A stretch of DNA of 64,000 bases from Pseudonocardia lacus (GTDB lineage Bacteria; Actinomycetota; Actinomycetes; Mycobacteriales; Pseudonocardiaceae), in contig NZ_JAHDTH010000007.1 of assembly GCF_018531445.1 (NCBI RefSeq), positions 1 to 64,000 of the forward strand. Reading direction: 5' to 3'. Positions within the stretch are counted from its first letter, which is position 1. The number at the start of each line of letters is the position of its first letter. The position numbers and the translations under genes were made by a program. Below the pieces are notes generated by a model. The model made no database searches, was not told the origin of the DNA, and saw only the letters and a list, made by a program, of their open reading frames with translations. Shown here piece after piece: positions 36,379 to 45,006 of the stretch.

Positions 36379-37072
36379 GTGAGGCACATCGACGGCAAGG
36401 CGTGGACGTACATCGCGGCGGTCCTGGCCGCCGCACCGGTCGTCGTCCTCGCGTCCCTGTTCGGCCCGGCTCCGCGGCCGGCGACCGCCCCGCCGACCAG
36501 CGGGCCGACCACGACGGCACCCGCGACGGCGTCTACGGAGGGCCCTGCGTCGACCGCCCGAACACGAGCCCCTGCCGCACCCGCTCCGGTGGCGCCCCCG
36601 TCGACCACGCGGCTGCCCGCCCATGACGGTGTCATCGAGGACGCCGGGTACCTCGTCGCGTGCGCGAGGACGGCGACGGCCTGACCGTCGTCGTCGATCG
36701 CGTGATCTTCCTGACCGGCGACGACGCCGTGGTCGCCAACGGTGGGGTGCCGCCCGACAACGACCACCTGATCATCAACCGGAACGACCGGCTGCGGACC
36801 TACGCCGTGGCCCGCGACGCCGACCTGCGCGGGGTGGACCAACTCGGCGGGGACGACAGCGCGGTGAGCGCCGAGGCGAACACACCCGAGCAGTTCATCG
36901 AGCGCACCCGCGTGCTCTCGACCGCGGCAGCGGACCCCTGGTCGACGTCCGGCACCGCTCGACGCACGACGCGACGGTCGTCGCGATCCACGAGCGCCAC
37001 GTGCCGTGGGGCACGGCGCGAGCGGTGGGGTGCCCGGCGGGCGCGAACACGATGGAGCCCGAGGGCAGCTGA
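36379..37072 (+). pseudogene. Anchored secreted protein gene with two frameshifts
   Basis: A GTG start opens a membrane helix (WTYIAAVLAAAPVVVLASLF) and a Pro/Thr/Ala linker. Near 36655 the frame ends (YLVACARTATA); the next frame continues VREDGDGLTVVVDRVIFLTG, VPPDNDHLIINRNDRLRTYA and ADLRGVDQLGG. Near 36940 a second shift leads to LVDVRHRSTHDATVVAIHER and the end at 37072. The core resembles small actinomycete exported proteins of unknown function that contain a D.L.VDR..FLTG motif. Both shifts go the same way, as in the next gene. Confidence 0.7.
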
Positions 37073-37104
37073 GCGGCCGGGACGATCGGGAGGGGAGGCG
37101 GCCG

Positions 37105-37570
37105 GTGTCCGTCGCGGAGATCGGGCTGGCGCTGGGCATCCTGTCCGGCGGGCTGTTCGCCGGCCTCATGATGACCCTGTCGTGCTGCTGGACCCGATGT
37201 GGCGCGCGCCGGCGCCACAGGAGTACGTGCGGGCAATGCGGGCCTTCTTACCCGCGGCCAAGGGCAACCCGGTGATCACGCTGATCACCATGGCGCAGTT
37301 CCTCGCCCCGGTGCCCGCGCTGGTCGAGGCCATCGTCGTCGGGGACGTGGTGCGGGCGGTGCTGCTCGGGGCCGGTGTGCTGCTCGCGCTCGCGCCGCTG
37401 GTGGTCACCGTGCGGGCCAACTTCCCGATCTACGCCGCAGTGGTCGGCTGACCGGACGTGCCGCCCCCGGGTGGCGGGCCCTGCGCGGCCGGTTCCGGAC
37501 GCTGAACGCGGTGCGGTTCGTGCTGGCGGCCGCGGCCACCGCTGCGTACCTCGTCGCGGCGCTGGGCTGA
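37105..37570 (+). pseudogene. DUF1772-like membrane protein gene with two frameshifts
   Basis: VAEIGLALGILSGGLFAGLMM reads from a GTG behind GGGGAGG; near 37180 a frameshift moves to VVLLDPMWRAPAPQEYVRAM, FLPAAKGNPVITLITMAQFL and VVTVRANFPIYAAVVG, which meets a stop at 37449; after a further shift GWRALRGRFRTLNAVRFVL with AATAAYLVAALG ends at 37570. Read together it is a four-helix DUF1772 (anthrone-oxygenase-like) protein of about 155 residues with the typical RFRTLNAVR segment. Function in this group is unknown. Confidence 0.72.
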
Positions 37571-37696
37571 GGTCCCGGGTCGGACGTCGGGCTGTCGTCA
37601 GCCCTTCGACCCTGGGGCACGCTCGGGTGGCGCGGGAGGCTCACGGGTGCGGGGCGCGGCGGTGCCCGCGGTGCCGCCGACCGAGGGAGCGAGGCG

Positions 37697-37981
37697 GTGG
37701 CGATGAGGCACTGGATCGACGGGATGCCCGGTTGGGGCAACGTGATCATGATGACGGGCACGCTGGTGTTCTGGGCCGTGATACTGCTGATCGTCGTGGC
37801 GGCGGCGCTGCGGCTGCCTCGGGAGGACGGGAGCCGCGGCGGGCGCAGGGACCGACGGCCCGACGCCGAGCGGATGCTGGCCGAGCGGTTCGCGCGCGGC
37901 GGCATCGACGAGGCCGAGTACCGGGCCCGGCTGGACGTGCTGCGCCACGGCACGGCCGGGACGACCGGACCGCGCACCTGA
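37697..37981 (+). CDS. SHOCT-domain membrane protein
   Basis: A 94-residue protein with one membrane helix (VIMMTGTLVFWAVILLIVVAAAL) and a C-terminal SHOCT motif (AERMLAERFARGGIDEAEYRARLDVL). GGGAG lies seven bases before the GTG; the ATG at 37703 is an alternative. Such proteins are common stress-linked membrane proteins in actinomycetes; the SHOCT tail mediates oligomerisation. A half-match to the operator (CAGCCCTTCGACCCTGG) is at 37599. Confidence 0.82.
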   Translation: MAMRHWIDGMPGWGNVIMMTGTLVFWAVILLIVVAAALRLPREDGSRGGRRDRRPDAERMLAERFARGGIDEAEYRARLDVLRHGTAGTTGPRT

Positions 37982-37984
37982 CGC

Positions 37985-38000
37985 GGGGCCTTCGAACCCC
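37985..38000. promoter_or_regulatory. Operator-like inverted repeat
   Basis: GGGGCCTTCGAACCCC, directly after the SHOCT stop and before the ATP-grasp stub. It fits the DevR-type motif; a terminator role for the SHOCT gene is an alternative. Confidence 0.45.
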
Positions 38001-38012
38001 GCCCAGGGGCAC

Positions 38013-38207
38013 GGGCAGGGCCGGCGAGCGGCCGTCCGCGACGTCGCCCGCCGGCTGGCCTGGCTGGCCGAGCAGTCCCCGAAGGTGGCGGAGGCCGAGG
38101 TGAACCCGCTGGTCCTGCGGGACGACGGGCCCGTCGCGGTAAACCTGCGGATCCGGGTGGAACCCGCGCCGGTCATCGACCCGTGGCTGCGCGCCCTCCC
38201 GGTCTGA
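38013..38207 (+). pseudogene. C-terminal stub of ATP-grasp acyl-CoA ligase
   Basis: An in-frame stretch VRDVARRLAWLAEQSPKVAE then EVNPLVLRDDGPVAVNLRIR and VIDPWLRALPV ends at a TGA at 38205. It matches the last 55-60 residues of ATP-grasp domains of ADP-forming acyl-CoA synthetases or Pat-type GNAT fusions (usual form AELDLNPV.....G..AVDARI). No start or upstream homology is present, so only the end of a roughly 700-900-residue gene remains. Confidence 0.65.
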
Positions 38208-38257
38208 CTCCTGGCGGGTCCGCCGCGAGCTGCGGACCGCTCAGCCCTCGGTCCAGC

Positions 38258-38987
38258 TCAGCCCCGGTCCAGCTCGACGACCTCGACGCCGCCGACCGCG
38301 TGGATGCTGCGCCCGCTCGTCCGCTCCGCGACGAGCACCAGGACGAAGGGGCGCGGCTCGCGCACCCACGCCACGGGTCGACGAGGCGGGCCAGCCGCTC
38401 GGCCAGATCCTCGTCGTCCACCTCGTCGAGGGTGCCGTCGACGAGCACGGTCCACCCGCTGCGCAGGCCGGGTTCGATGTCCTCCACCTGGAACGCGACC
38501 CGCGACCGCGCACGGGCCACGGCGAGCAGGTCGGTGTCGCCGGTGCGCAGGACCACGGTGCGGCCGTCGAGCCCGTAGTTGACCGGGACGACGAGGATGC
38601 GGCCGTCCGGCGCCACCCACGCGAGCCGGCCGACGCCGGCCCGGGGGAGCAGCGCCCAGCAGGCGGCCTCACCGAGGACGGCGATGCCCACGCCGGCGAG
38701 GCCGAGCATGAAGAGCCAGTTGGCCCACCAGGTGCCGGCGATGGTCTGGAAGGTGGTGTCGAAGGGTCCGACTTCGACGCTGCTGAGGAAGCCCTTGGTG
38801 GGGGATCCGCGTTGATCCAGGCTCGTTCGGTGGTGGTGGCGTAGCCGAGGCCGAATAGCTTGTCGAGGAAGGCCCAGAGGAAGACGAGGCCGGTGGTGAT
38901 GCGCAGCACCGCCAGCGACCGGGCCGCCGCGCTCGCCGGGACGACGGCCGCGGAGGTGGCGTTCTCGGGTGTGCGTCGGATGGTCAT
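38258..38987 (-). pseudogene. DoxX / PNPOx chimera with two frameshifts
   Basis: It starts as a DoxX-like membrane protein (SLAVLRITTGLVFLWAFLDK, FGLGYATTTERAWIN); a frameshift near 38812 leads to GSPTKGFLSSVEVGPFDTTF and WWANWLFMLGLAGVGIAVLG. There, without a stop, the sequence becomes a pyridoxamine-oxidase-like protein: EAACWALLPRAGVGRLAWVA, PVNYGLDGRTVVLRTGDTDL, VAFQVEDIEPGLRSGWTVLV. A second frameshift near 38380 precedes WVREPRPFVLVLVAERTSGR and the stop at 38258. The DoxX half lacks its last two helices and the PNPOx half its first residues, as expected of a deletion joining two genes. Confidence 0.8.
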
Positions 38988-39085
38988 CGATGTGCTCCTC
39001 GCGCTCTACCTTGCGCTCCGCCTCGAGCAGGAGAACCATCCCGCCGCGGCACCCCCCCGCGCCTGCGCAACAGCCCGGATCCACC

Positions 39086-39100
39086 GGACCGAAGGTCACC
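39086..39100. promoter_or_regulatory. DevR-type operator before DoxX chimera
   Basis: GGACCGAAGGTCACC, 98 bp upstream of the DoxX start. A further copy, GGGACCTCCGGCCG, is at 39143-39156. Confidence 0.45.
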
Positions 39101-39168
39101 GGCTGCGCTCCTCCGGAGGGGGCCGAGCGGTACCGCGCGGGCGGGACCTCCGGCCGTGCCCGGTGGCC

Positions 39169-40662
39169 CTACGCGCCCGTGCCGTCGCGCCACGCGGCGG
39201 CGGCGCGATCGACCGCCGCGGCCACGGTCCCCCCGGTCGGGATCGTGGTGGCGGTGGGCCAGGGGTCGGCCGCGGCCGCCATCGCCGCGGCGATCGCCGG
39301 CGTCGCGTCGGACGGCCCGCCCGTCCGCTCCAGGATCCGCCGCCGCGCCAGCGCTGCGTCGGCCTCGCAGCGCAGCTCGACCTCCCGGCTGGACGTGCGC
39401 CGGGCGAGATCACCCGCGCGTTGCCGCAGCGTCGCCGACGTCCAGGACGCGTCGAGCACCACCGACTCGCCGCGCCCCAGCAGGACCTCGGCCCGGTGCA
39501 GCAGCTCGGCGTGCAGCGCCTCCGTGCGGGCCGGGGAGTAGATGCCCTCCGCGTAGCCCGCGCCCGCCGGTGAGCCCGGGTCGAGCCCGGCCAGCTCCTT
39601 GCGGAGCCGGTCGCTGGACAGCACGACCGCGCCGAACCGGTCCGCCAGGGCGGTCGCCACCGTCGTCTTGCCGGTCCCGGGCAGCCCGCCGACCAGCACG
39701 AGCCTGACCTCGCCCGCGCGCAGGTGACGCAGCGCGAGCTCGGCGTGCGCCACCGCGTCGACGGCCGCGGCCGGCTCGCCCTGGGCGTGGCGCAGGCAGG
39801 CGACCTTCGCCCGCACGCCCGCCCGGTAGGCCACGTAGTGGTGGCGCAGGGCGGGCGGGGCGGGGTCGCCGGAGAACTCGACGTAGGCGTCGAGGAAAGC
39901 GGCGGCGAGGTCGGGCCGGTCGTGGCGCTCCAGGTCCATGACCAGGAAGGCCGCGTCGTCCAGGACGTCGACGTGGCGCAGCCGGTCGTCGAAGTCGAGG
40001 CAGTCCAGCAGCTGCGGACCGCGGTCCAGGCAGAACACGTCGTCGGCCAGCAGGTCGCCGTGCCCGTCGACGATCCGGCCCCGGGCCACCCGGTCGGCCA
40101 GCAACGGACCGCGCCCGGACAGGAACCGGCGCGCCCCCGTGGCGACGGCGTCGACCAGCCCGGGAGCGAGGACGGTACCGCGTTGAGCGGTGATATCGGC
40201 GAGGTTGGCCTCCCACCGGGCAGCGAGCGCGTCGCGCCCGCCGTCGGCGTCGATCTCGACGCTGCGGTCAGCGCGGGCGTGGAAGGCGACGAGCAGCCTG
40301 GCGACGGCGCGCAGCGCGTCCTCGGCGGGCGCGCCGGTGCGCAGGAGCTCGGAGAGCCGCCGGTCTTCGGGCATCCGCCGCATGACCAGCACGGGCTCCC
40401 CGGCAGCGCGGTACGGATCGCCGGCTCGGTCCTCGACGTCCCGGTCGTCGAGCGACGGGGGAGACAGGTGGGCGATCCCCAGGTAGGGCCAGGGCGCGAG
40501 GCGGCGGTTGAGCCGGAGCTCGCGGCGCAGCGCGGCGGAGCGCAGGGCGGGGGTGGTGAAGTCGAGGTAGGCGGTCCGCACCGGCTTCTTGACCTTGTAG
40601 GCGAGGTCGCCGACCAGCAGGACCAGGCCGGCGTGGGTCTCGCGGACAACCGCGTCGATCAT
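39169..40662 (-). CDS. Two-domain kinase: APH-like plus AAA P-loop
   Basis: A 497-residue protein. The N-terminal 310 residues are aminoglycoside-phosphotransferase-like (VGDLAYKVKKPVRTAYLDF with the ATP-site Lys; catalytic loop IVDGHGDLLADDVFCL; metal site LDCLDFDDRLRHVDVLDD). The C-terminal 170 residues are a P-loop kinase (VLVGGLPGTGKTTVATALAD, then VLSSDRLRKELAG). This fusion is widespread in bacteria near stress and PEP-synthase genes, with unknown substrate. ATG at 40662 is preferred over a GTG at 40734 because the operator copy at 40699-40713 lies between them. Confidence 0.87.
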   Translation of the reverse strand: MIDAVVRETHAGLVLLVGDLAYKVKKPVRTAYLDFTTPALRSAALRRELRLNRRLAPWPYLGIAHLSPPSLDDRDVEDRAGDPYRAAGEPVLVMRRMPEDRRLSELLRTGAPAEDALRAVARLLVAFHARADRSVEIDADGGRDALAARWEANLADITAQRGTVLAPGLVDAVATGARRFLSGRGPLLADRVARGRIVDGHGDLLADDVFCLDRGPQLLDCLDFDDRLRHVDVLDDAAFLVMDLERHDRPDLAAAFLDAYVEFSGDPAPPALRHHYVAYRAGVRAKVACLRHAQGEPAAAVDAVAHAELALRHLRAGEVRLVLVGGLPGTGKTTVATALADRFGAVVLSSDRLRKELAGLDPGSPAGAGYAEGIYSPARTEALHAELLHRAEVLLGRGESVVLDASWTSATLRQRAGDLARRTSSREVELRCEADAALARRRILERTGGPSDATPAIAAAMAAAADPWPTATTIPTGGTVAAAVDRAAAAWRDGTGA

Positions 40663-40698
40663 GCGACCAGGGTCGTCCGCGCGCCCGGGCCGTCGGCA

Positions 40699-40713
40699 GG
40701 GCCGGAGGTCCCG
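40699..40713. promoter_or_regulatory. DevR-type operator between divergent genes
   Basis: GGGCCGGAGGTCCCG, identical over 15 bases to 11516-11530. It is 36 bp before the kinase start and 101 bp before the Acg-like fragment start. Confidence 0.55.
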
Positions 40714-40814
40714 TCGGGCGCCGCCGGAGGCCACCGCCGCGTCGGAGCGAACGGCGGGGGATGCCGGGCCCGCCGGCCGTCGACCGCACGGGCGGGCGGT
40801 CGGACACTCGCGCG

Positions 40815-41412
40815 ATGACCCCTTCGCAGGTGAGGCGCAGCGTCGGTGGCGGCGTCGGTGGCCTCGTCGGCGACAGCGCGGCCATGCGGGCCGCGGTCGC
40901 CGGGGCCGTTGCGGTGCCGGGGGCCAAGCGGTGGTGGATCGAGCCGATCAGCGGCGGGGTGGAGGTGCATGGCGAGGTCACCGCGGGCGGGGGCGGTTTG
41001 TGGGTCCCCGACACCCGCCTCGCTGCTGGCTCCGGGCTGTTCGCCGTGCACCTGGAGGTCGTCGTGCGCGCCGTGCGCCCGGTCATCTCGTTGGCGCCGC
41101 GCACCCGGCGCCCGAGCCTGCTGGCGGTGCTGCGCTACGGAGCCGAGGCACCGCCCACGCCGACCGAGCGCACCCTGCAGGCCGTCCTGGCCGGGGCCCG
41201 GCCGCGCCCGCGCGTCGAGCTGCCCGGCATCCGGGCGCACCTGCGCCGGGCCGCCGAGGCCGAGGCCACCTGGGTGCGCAGCGCGGTCGAGCCCGGCGAG
41301 CGCGCCGCGGTGGGCGCCCTGCTCTCCCGCGGCGGCGCGGACCTCGACCCGGAGGCGATGCTGGTGCTGGTGGCCAGCCCGCACGACCTGCCGCCAGCCA
41401 ACCCCGCACACC
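40815..41412 (+). pseudogene. Acg-like nitroreductase fragment, C-terminally truncated
   Basis: From an ATG, about 200 codons read like a divergent Acg-type protein: RRWWIEPISGGVEVHGEV-type sequence (KRWWIEPISGGVEVHG), TRRPSLLAVLRYGAEAPPTP, LRRAAEAEATWVRSAVEPGE and DPEAMLVLVASPHDLPPA. Homology stops there, the point where the intact protein continues for about 120 residues; the frame has no stop and runs through the hairpin at 41414. The FMN-contact opening (APSxHNxQPWR) is also degraded to VGDSAAMRAAVAG. Assignment is moderate. Confidence 0.55.
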
Positions 41413-41413
41413 C

Positions 41414-41449
41414 ACGGCTCCTGCCGACCACGCGGTCGGCAGGAGCCGT
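41414..41449. terminator. Bidirectional hairpin terminator
   Basis: A perfect 16-bp inverted repeat (41414-41429 with 41434-41449) with a 4-nt loop ACGC, 17 bp after the stop of the convergent Acg gene. It suits both strands. Confidence 0.75.
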
Positions 41450-41466
41450 CGAGCGTTCGGACGCGG

Positions 41467-42483
41467 TCAGCGCGGCATGCGCTCGATGGTGTCGTCGACG
41501 GCACGCCGCGGCGTCGCCGGCAACGGCTTGCCGCCCGGGGCCCACCCCACGCGCAGCACCAGCTGCGGGGACAGCGTCCCGCCCAGCACGCGGTCGCGGA
41601 CCACGATCCGGGTCTCGCCGACCTCCAGCGGCTGGCTCAGGGGGCAGGTCGCCAGACCGAGCCGGGTCGCGTGCAGCATCACCGCGCTGGCGGCCTCACC
41701 GGCCCGCAGCTGCGAGAGGGTGTCGTCGGACGCGGTGCCCAGCACGAGCAGCAGCGCCCCGTCGCCCGCTCCCTCGCCGTCGGGGCCCGGGCCCTGGTCC
41801 AGCGTGCCCGGGGTGAACCGGCGGGCGGTGTCGCCGCCCGTGCCGACCGGGTCGCGCAGCAGGTTGCGCGGCGGGACGCCGAGCCCGTCGACGGCCATGC
41901 CGGTCCACGCCGCGGTCTCCGCGCGGTAGCGCGGATCGCTCTCCTGGATGCGGGCGGCGTCGCGGATGGCGCCGAGCAGCACGCGGCGCGAGTAGCCGTC
42001 GGACACCACCCGCAGCACCGCGCCCTGCTCCGCCGCCCGCGCGACCATCTCGTCGACGAAGGCGGAGGGGACGTCCCACGAGCCGTAGCGCCGACGGTCG
42101 GTGCGCCGTTCGGAGATGGCGATGGCCAGCCCCAGGTCGGCTTCGGCGACCGCGCCGGTGCCCTTCGCCGCCCGCAACGTGACGGCGGCCAGGTGGTCGC
42201 CCTCGTCGGGGTTGGGCAGTCGGTGCACCTCGGCGGCCAGCCCGGCCGCGGAGAGCGCGACGCGCAGGTGGTGCAGGACCGCGCCGCAGCTCAGCGCCAT
42301 GTCTCGGCCGTCGGCGTCGGTGGCGGGCAGCCAGCGCCGCAGGTCGGCGTAGAGGTGCACGCTGCGCGGGCCGACGACCCACCGCCACGGCTGGCTGTTG
42401 TGCACCGACGGCGCTCTCGACGCCAGGTCGATGGCCGCGCGGACGGTCCGCTCGTCCACGGCCGGACCGGTGTACTGGTTCAT
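41467..42483 (-). CDS. Acg-family FMN-binding nitroreductase
   Basis: A 338-residue protein of the Acg (Rv2032) family. Start MNQYTGPAVDERTVRAAIDL, then RAPSVHNSQPWRWVVG, the phosphate-contacting ALSCGAVLHHLRVAL and SERRTDRRRYG, and the C-terminal ATRLGLATCPLSQPLEVGE. Acg has a nitroreductase fold with a lid that closes over FMN and may store flavin during dormancy; it is a classic DosR target. It begins 13 bp after the stop of the universal stress gene upstream, so the two form an operon. Two broken copies occur at 32610 and 40815. Confidence 0.92.
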   Translation of the reverse strand: MNQYTGPAVDERTVRAAIDLASRAPSVHNSQPWRWVVGPRSVHLYADLRRWLPATDADGRDMALSCGAVLHHLRVALSAAGLAAEVHRLPNPDEGDHLAAVTLRAAKGTGAVAEADLGLAIAISERRTDRRRYGSWDVPSAFVDEMVARAAEQGAVLRVVSDGYSRRVLLGAIRDAARIQESDPRYRAETAAWTGMAVDGLGVPPRNLLRDPVGTGGDTARRFTPGTLDQGPGPDGEGAGDGALLLVLGTASDDTLSQLRAGEAASAVMLHATRLGLATCPLSQPLEVGETRIVVRDRVLGGTLSPQLVLRVGWAPGGKPLPATPRRAVDDTIERMPR

Positions 42484-42496
42484 GACCCCTCCTCCT

Positions 42497-43423
42497 TCAG
42501 GTCCGCGGTGCGGGCGCTGTCGAGCCGGGCACCGCTGAGCGTGTCGAGCTGCGCACGTCCGGGTCGACGACCAGGACCGGGACCGGGCTGTGGCGCAGCA
42601 CCGCCCGGCTGTGCGAGCCGAACAGCGTGCGGGCGGTGGCGCCCCGCCTGCGGGCCCCGACCACCAGCACCCGGGCCGCGTGCGCCGCGGTGAGCAAGGC
42701 GCTGGTGGGGTCCGCCCCGGGTGTGCGCAGGTCCACCGCGACCCGCGGGTACCGCCGCGACCACTCGGCGAGCGCCGCGCGCAGGTGCGCCGTGCGCTCC
42801 TCGTCGTGGGCGGCGTGGCCGGGTAGGTGCTCGCGCAGGCCGGCTCGCGCCTGCAGCACGACCACTCCGACCCCGTGCAGCGCGGCCTCGGCGAACGCCA
42901 CGGCGAGCGCGGCGGCGTCGGCCCCCGGGTCGTCGACGCCGACGAGCACGGGCTCGGACCCGCTGCGGGTCCGACCGCGCACCACGGCGACCGGGCACGA
43001 GGTGTGGCCGACAACGGCGAACGCCACCGAGGTCGGCAGGACGTCGTAGGACGACTGGTCCGGGCGGTGCGGGATGCCCACGACCAGCAGCTGCGCCGTC
43101 TCGGCCGCGGCGACCAGCGCATCGGCCGGTCCCGCGGGCGAGGAGGCCGTGGACACCTCGACGTCGGGTGCGGTCCGGCGCGCGACCGTGTAGGCCACGC
43201 CCAGGATCGACCGGACCCGCGCGGCCGCGTGGCGGTCGCCGTCCACCGCGTAGGGCGCGGCGTGCACGATGCGCAGCGCGGCACCGCGGGCGCCGGCCTC
43301 GACGACGGCCCAACGCACGGCGTCGAGCGCACCGCGGCCGCCGTCGACACCGACGACGATCTTGTCAGCGGGGCCGGGAGGTTGGGGGGTGTTGCGTCGC
43401 TCAGGACGGGACGTGGTCTGCAC
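42497..43423 (-). CDS. Two-domain universal stress protein, domain 1 atypical
   Basis: A 308-residue tandem UspA protein. Domain 1 opens KIVVGVDGGRGALDAVRWAV but has VGIPHRPDQSSYDVLPTSVA in place of the ATP loop. Domain 2 opens VLVGVDDPGADAAALAVAFA and has VGARRRGATARTLFGSHSRA, close to the standard loop. The GTG start at 43423 follows GGAAGGAGG. It leads the operon with the Acg gene; operator-like sites lie upstream at 43506. Confidence 0.87.
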   Translation of the reverse strand: MQTTSRPERRNTPQPPGPADKIVVGVDGGRGALDAVRWAVVEAGARGAALRIVHAAPYAVDGDRHAAARVRSILGVAYTVARRTAPDVEVSTASSPAGPADALVAAAETAQLLVVGIPHRPDQSSYDVLPTSVAFAVVGHTSCPVAVVRGRTRSGSEPVLVGVDDPGADAAALAVAFAEAALHGVGVVVLQARAGLREHLPGHAAHDEERTAHLRAALAEWSRRYPRVAVDLRTPGADPTSALLTAAHAARVLVVGARRRGATARTLFGSHSRAVLRHSPVPVLVVDPDVRSSTRSAVPGSTAPAPRT

Positions 43424-43505
43424 GGCCGACCTCCTTCCGGTTCGGTCGGGTCCGAGCATCGGCCGCCGCGCCGCCCCCCGGCAGGTCCGCAGGGCCCGGA
43501 CCCGC

Positions 43506-43519
43506 GGGCCGTGAGTCCC
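43506..43519. promoter_or_regulatory. Putative DevR-type operator (minus-strand gene)
   Basis: GGGCCGTGAGTCCC, 82 bp upstream of the universal stress-Acg operon; 11 of 14 positions agree with the GGGCCGGAGGTCCC form. Confidence 0.4.
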
Positions 43520-43590
43520 TTCGGCGGCCCCGTCGCCGCGGCCCCGCGCTGCCCGCGCACCGGACCCGGGACCACCGGCCGCGTGCATCC

Positions 43591-43604
43591 GGGACTTCCG
43601 CCCG
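43591..43604. promoter_or_regulatory. Putative DevR-type operator (plus-strand gene)
   Basis: GGGACTTCCGCCCG, 80 bp upstream of the universal stress gene at 43685. The GGGACTT half is the exact mycobacterial DosR half-site. Confidence 0.45.
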
Positions 43605-43684
43605 TCGTGCGGGCGAGCCGGGTGCGCCACCGTGGCGCTGTCCCGGTGGACCGGGGCGTCGGCGGACGTGGAGGGAGCGCGGAG

Positions 43685-44182
43685 ATGGACCGCACCGGCC
43701 TGGTCGTGGTGGGGATCGACGGATCGCCTGGGTCGCGGGCAGCGGCGGAGCACGCCCTGGCCGACGCCGCTCGCCGGGGAGCGCGCCTGCTGGCGGTCGC
43801 CGCGGCGCCGCAGCCCGAGGTCTGGTCACTCGAGTACGGCATCACCGCGTCGCCGTCCCTCGCCGAGGTGCTGGAGAGGGTGCGGATCGGGGCGCAGGAG
43901 CAGTTGCGCGAGCTCCTCGAAGCGCACCCCGACCTGGCAGTGAAGGTCGACGCCTCGGTCGAGGTGCACACCGGCGTCCCCGGTGACGTGCTGACGGCCG
44001 CGGCCGCGCACGCCGACCTGCTCGTCGTCGGGCACCGCGGGCGCGGTGCGCTGGCCAGCGCGCTGCTGGGCTCGGTCGGCCTGCACTGCGTTCTGCACGC
44101 CACCTGCCCGGTGACCGTGGTGCGGCCCAACGGTGACGCCGCGGTGGCGGCGGGTACCGACACCGCCGCCGCGCGCGCCTGA
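43685..44182 (+). CDS. Single-domain universal stress protein
   Basis: A 165-residue UspA domain: LVVVGIDGSPGSRAAAEHAL at the start, a loop with PEVWSLEYGITASPSL, and the ATP loop GHRGRGALASALLGSVGL near 118. Very like the gene at 2892 in both the GSPGSRAA opening and the loop. GGGAGCGCGGAG precedes the ATG. An alanine-rich tail follows the domain. Confidence 0.9.
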   Translation: MDRTGLVVVGIDGSPGSRAAAEHALADAARRGARLLAVAAAPQPEVWSLEYGITASPSLAEVLERVRIGAQEQLRELLEAHPDLAVKVDASVEVHTGVPGDVLTAAAAHADLLVVGHRGRGALASALLGSVGLHCVLHATCPVTVVRPNGDAAVAAGTDTAAARA

Positions 44183-44214
44183 CCGGCGACCGGCCGGGAC
44201 CGGCCGTTCCGCTG

Positions 44215-44664
44215 TCAGGTGCGGTCGGTGCCGCCGCCCCGGGCGAGCACCACTCCGGCGGTCAGCACGCCGATCGCTGCGCCGACCATCCCGAGCACGA
44301 GCAGCACGCGCACGACGACCGCCCAGTCGAAGCCCGCGGGGTCGAACCGGAACGGGAACACCTGCCACACCCGCGCGGCCACGACCACCCCCATGGCGGA
44401 GGTCGCGACGTCACCCGCTGCGCGCAGCCGGGGACCGTCGATCAGGGCGTCGAGCGCCTGCACGACCATCGTGAGGACCAGCGACCCGGTGAACACGCCG
44501 AGCACCTGCGTGGTGGCCGGCGTCAGGAACGGCACGGCGGTCCACCCCGGCCAGACGTGCACGGCGACCAGCGTCACCGCGCTCAGCACCACGAGCAGCA
44601 GCGAACCGATCCGCCGGCCCGAGCTCGTCCGCTCGCGCATCGTCCCGCGGCCCGGGACAGTCAT
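44215..44664 (-). CDS. Four-helix membrane protein
   Basis: A 149-residue protein with hydrophobic segments at about 20-38, 48-70, 82-100 and 118-140 (SLLLVVLSAVTLVAVHVWPG; LGVFTGSLVLTMVVQALDAL; VVVRVLLVLGMVGAAIGVLT). GGAGGTCATC lies before the ATG. It follows the DUF1876 gene by 40 bp on the same strand and is likely co-transcribed. Family not recognised. Confidence 0.72.
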   Translation of the reverse strand: MTVPGRGTMRERTSSGRRIGSLLLVVLSAVTLVAVHVWPGWTAVPFLTPATTQVLGVFTGSLVLTMVVQALDALIDGPRLRAAGDVATSAMGVVVAARVWQVFPFRFDPAGFDWAVVVRVLLVLGMVGAAIGVLTAGVVLARGGGTDRT

Positions 44665-44704
44665 GATGACCTCCTCGTCGCTCTCCTCGCCCCGGACCGG
44701 TCGG

Positions 44705-44968
44705 TCACACGTGGACGTCGCCCTCGTGGGTGTTCTCGCCGATGTCGGCGGCCGCCGCGCCCAGCAGTTGGTCGCCGAGGTCGGTCAGCGCTCGCGCGAC
44801 CGCGAGCTCGTCGCCGATCTCGGGCACCTCGTGGTCGGCGGGGTTGCACCGGGCCAGGCCGACGCCGACCCGCTCGCCGTCACGGGTGCGCAGGCGGGCC
44901 GTGGCCCGCGTGCGGCCGTCGTGCTCGTCGATGGTGATCACGATGTTCCACCGCTTGGCCTCGATCAT
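44705..44968 (-). CDS. DUF1876 protein, Rv1738 homologue
   Basis: An 87-residue protein. [40 protein letters not shown] and [16 protein letters not shown] are nearly the same as in M. tuberculosis Rv1738, one of the most strongly induced DosR genes; its structure resembles ribosome hibernation factors, so it may help to switch off translation in dormancy. The ATG at 44968 follows CAGGAGGA. Two operator-like sites lie within 90 bp upstream, the best of them a near-perfect palindrome. Confidence 0.92.
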   Translation of the reverse strand: MIEAKRWNIVITIDEHDGRTRATARLRTRDGERVGVGLARCNPADHEVPEIGDELAVARALTDLGDQLLGAAAADIGENTHEGDVHV

Positions 44969-45006
44969 GGCGTCCTCCTGGTGGTCGAACTGCGGTCGGA
45001 GTGGTC

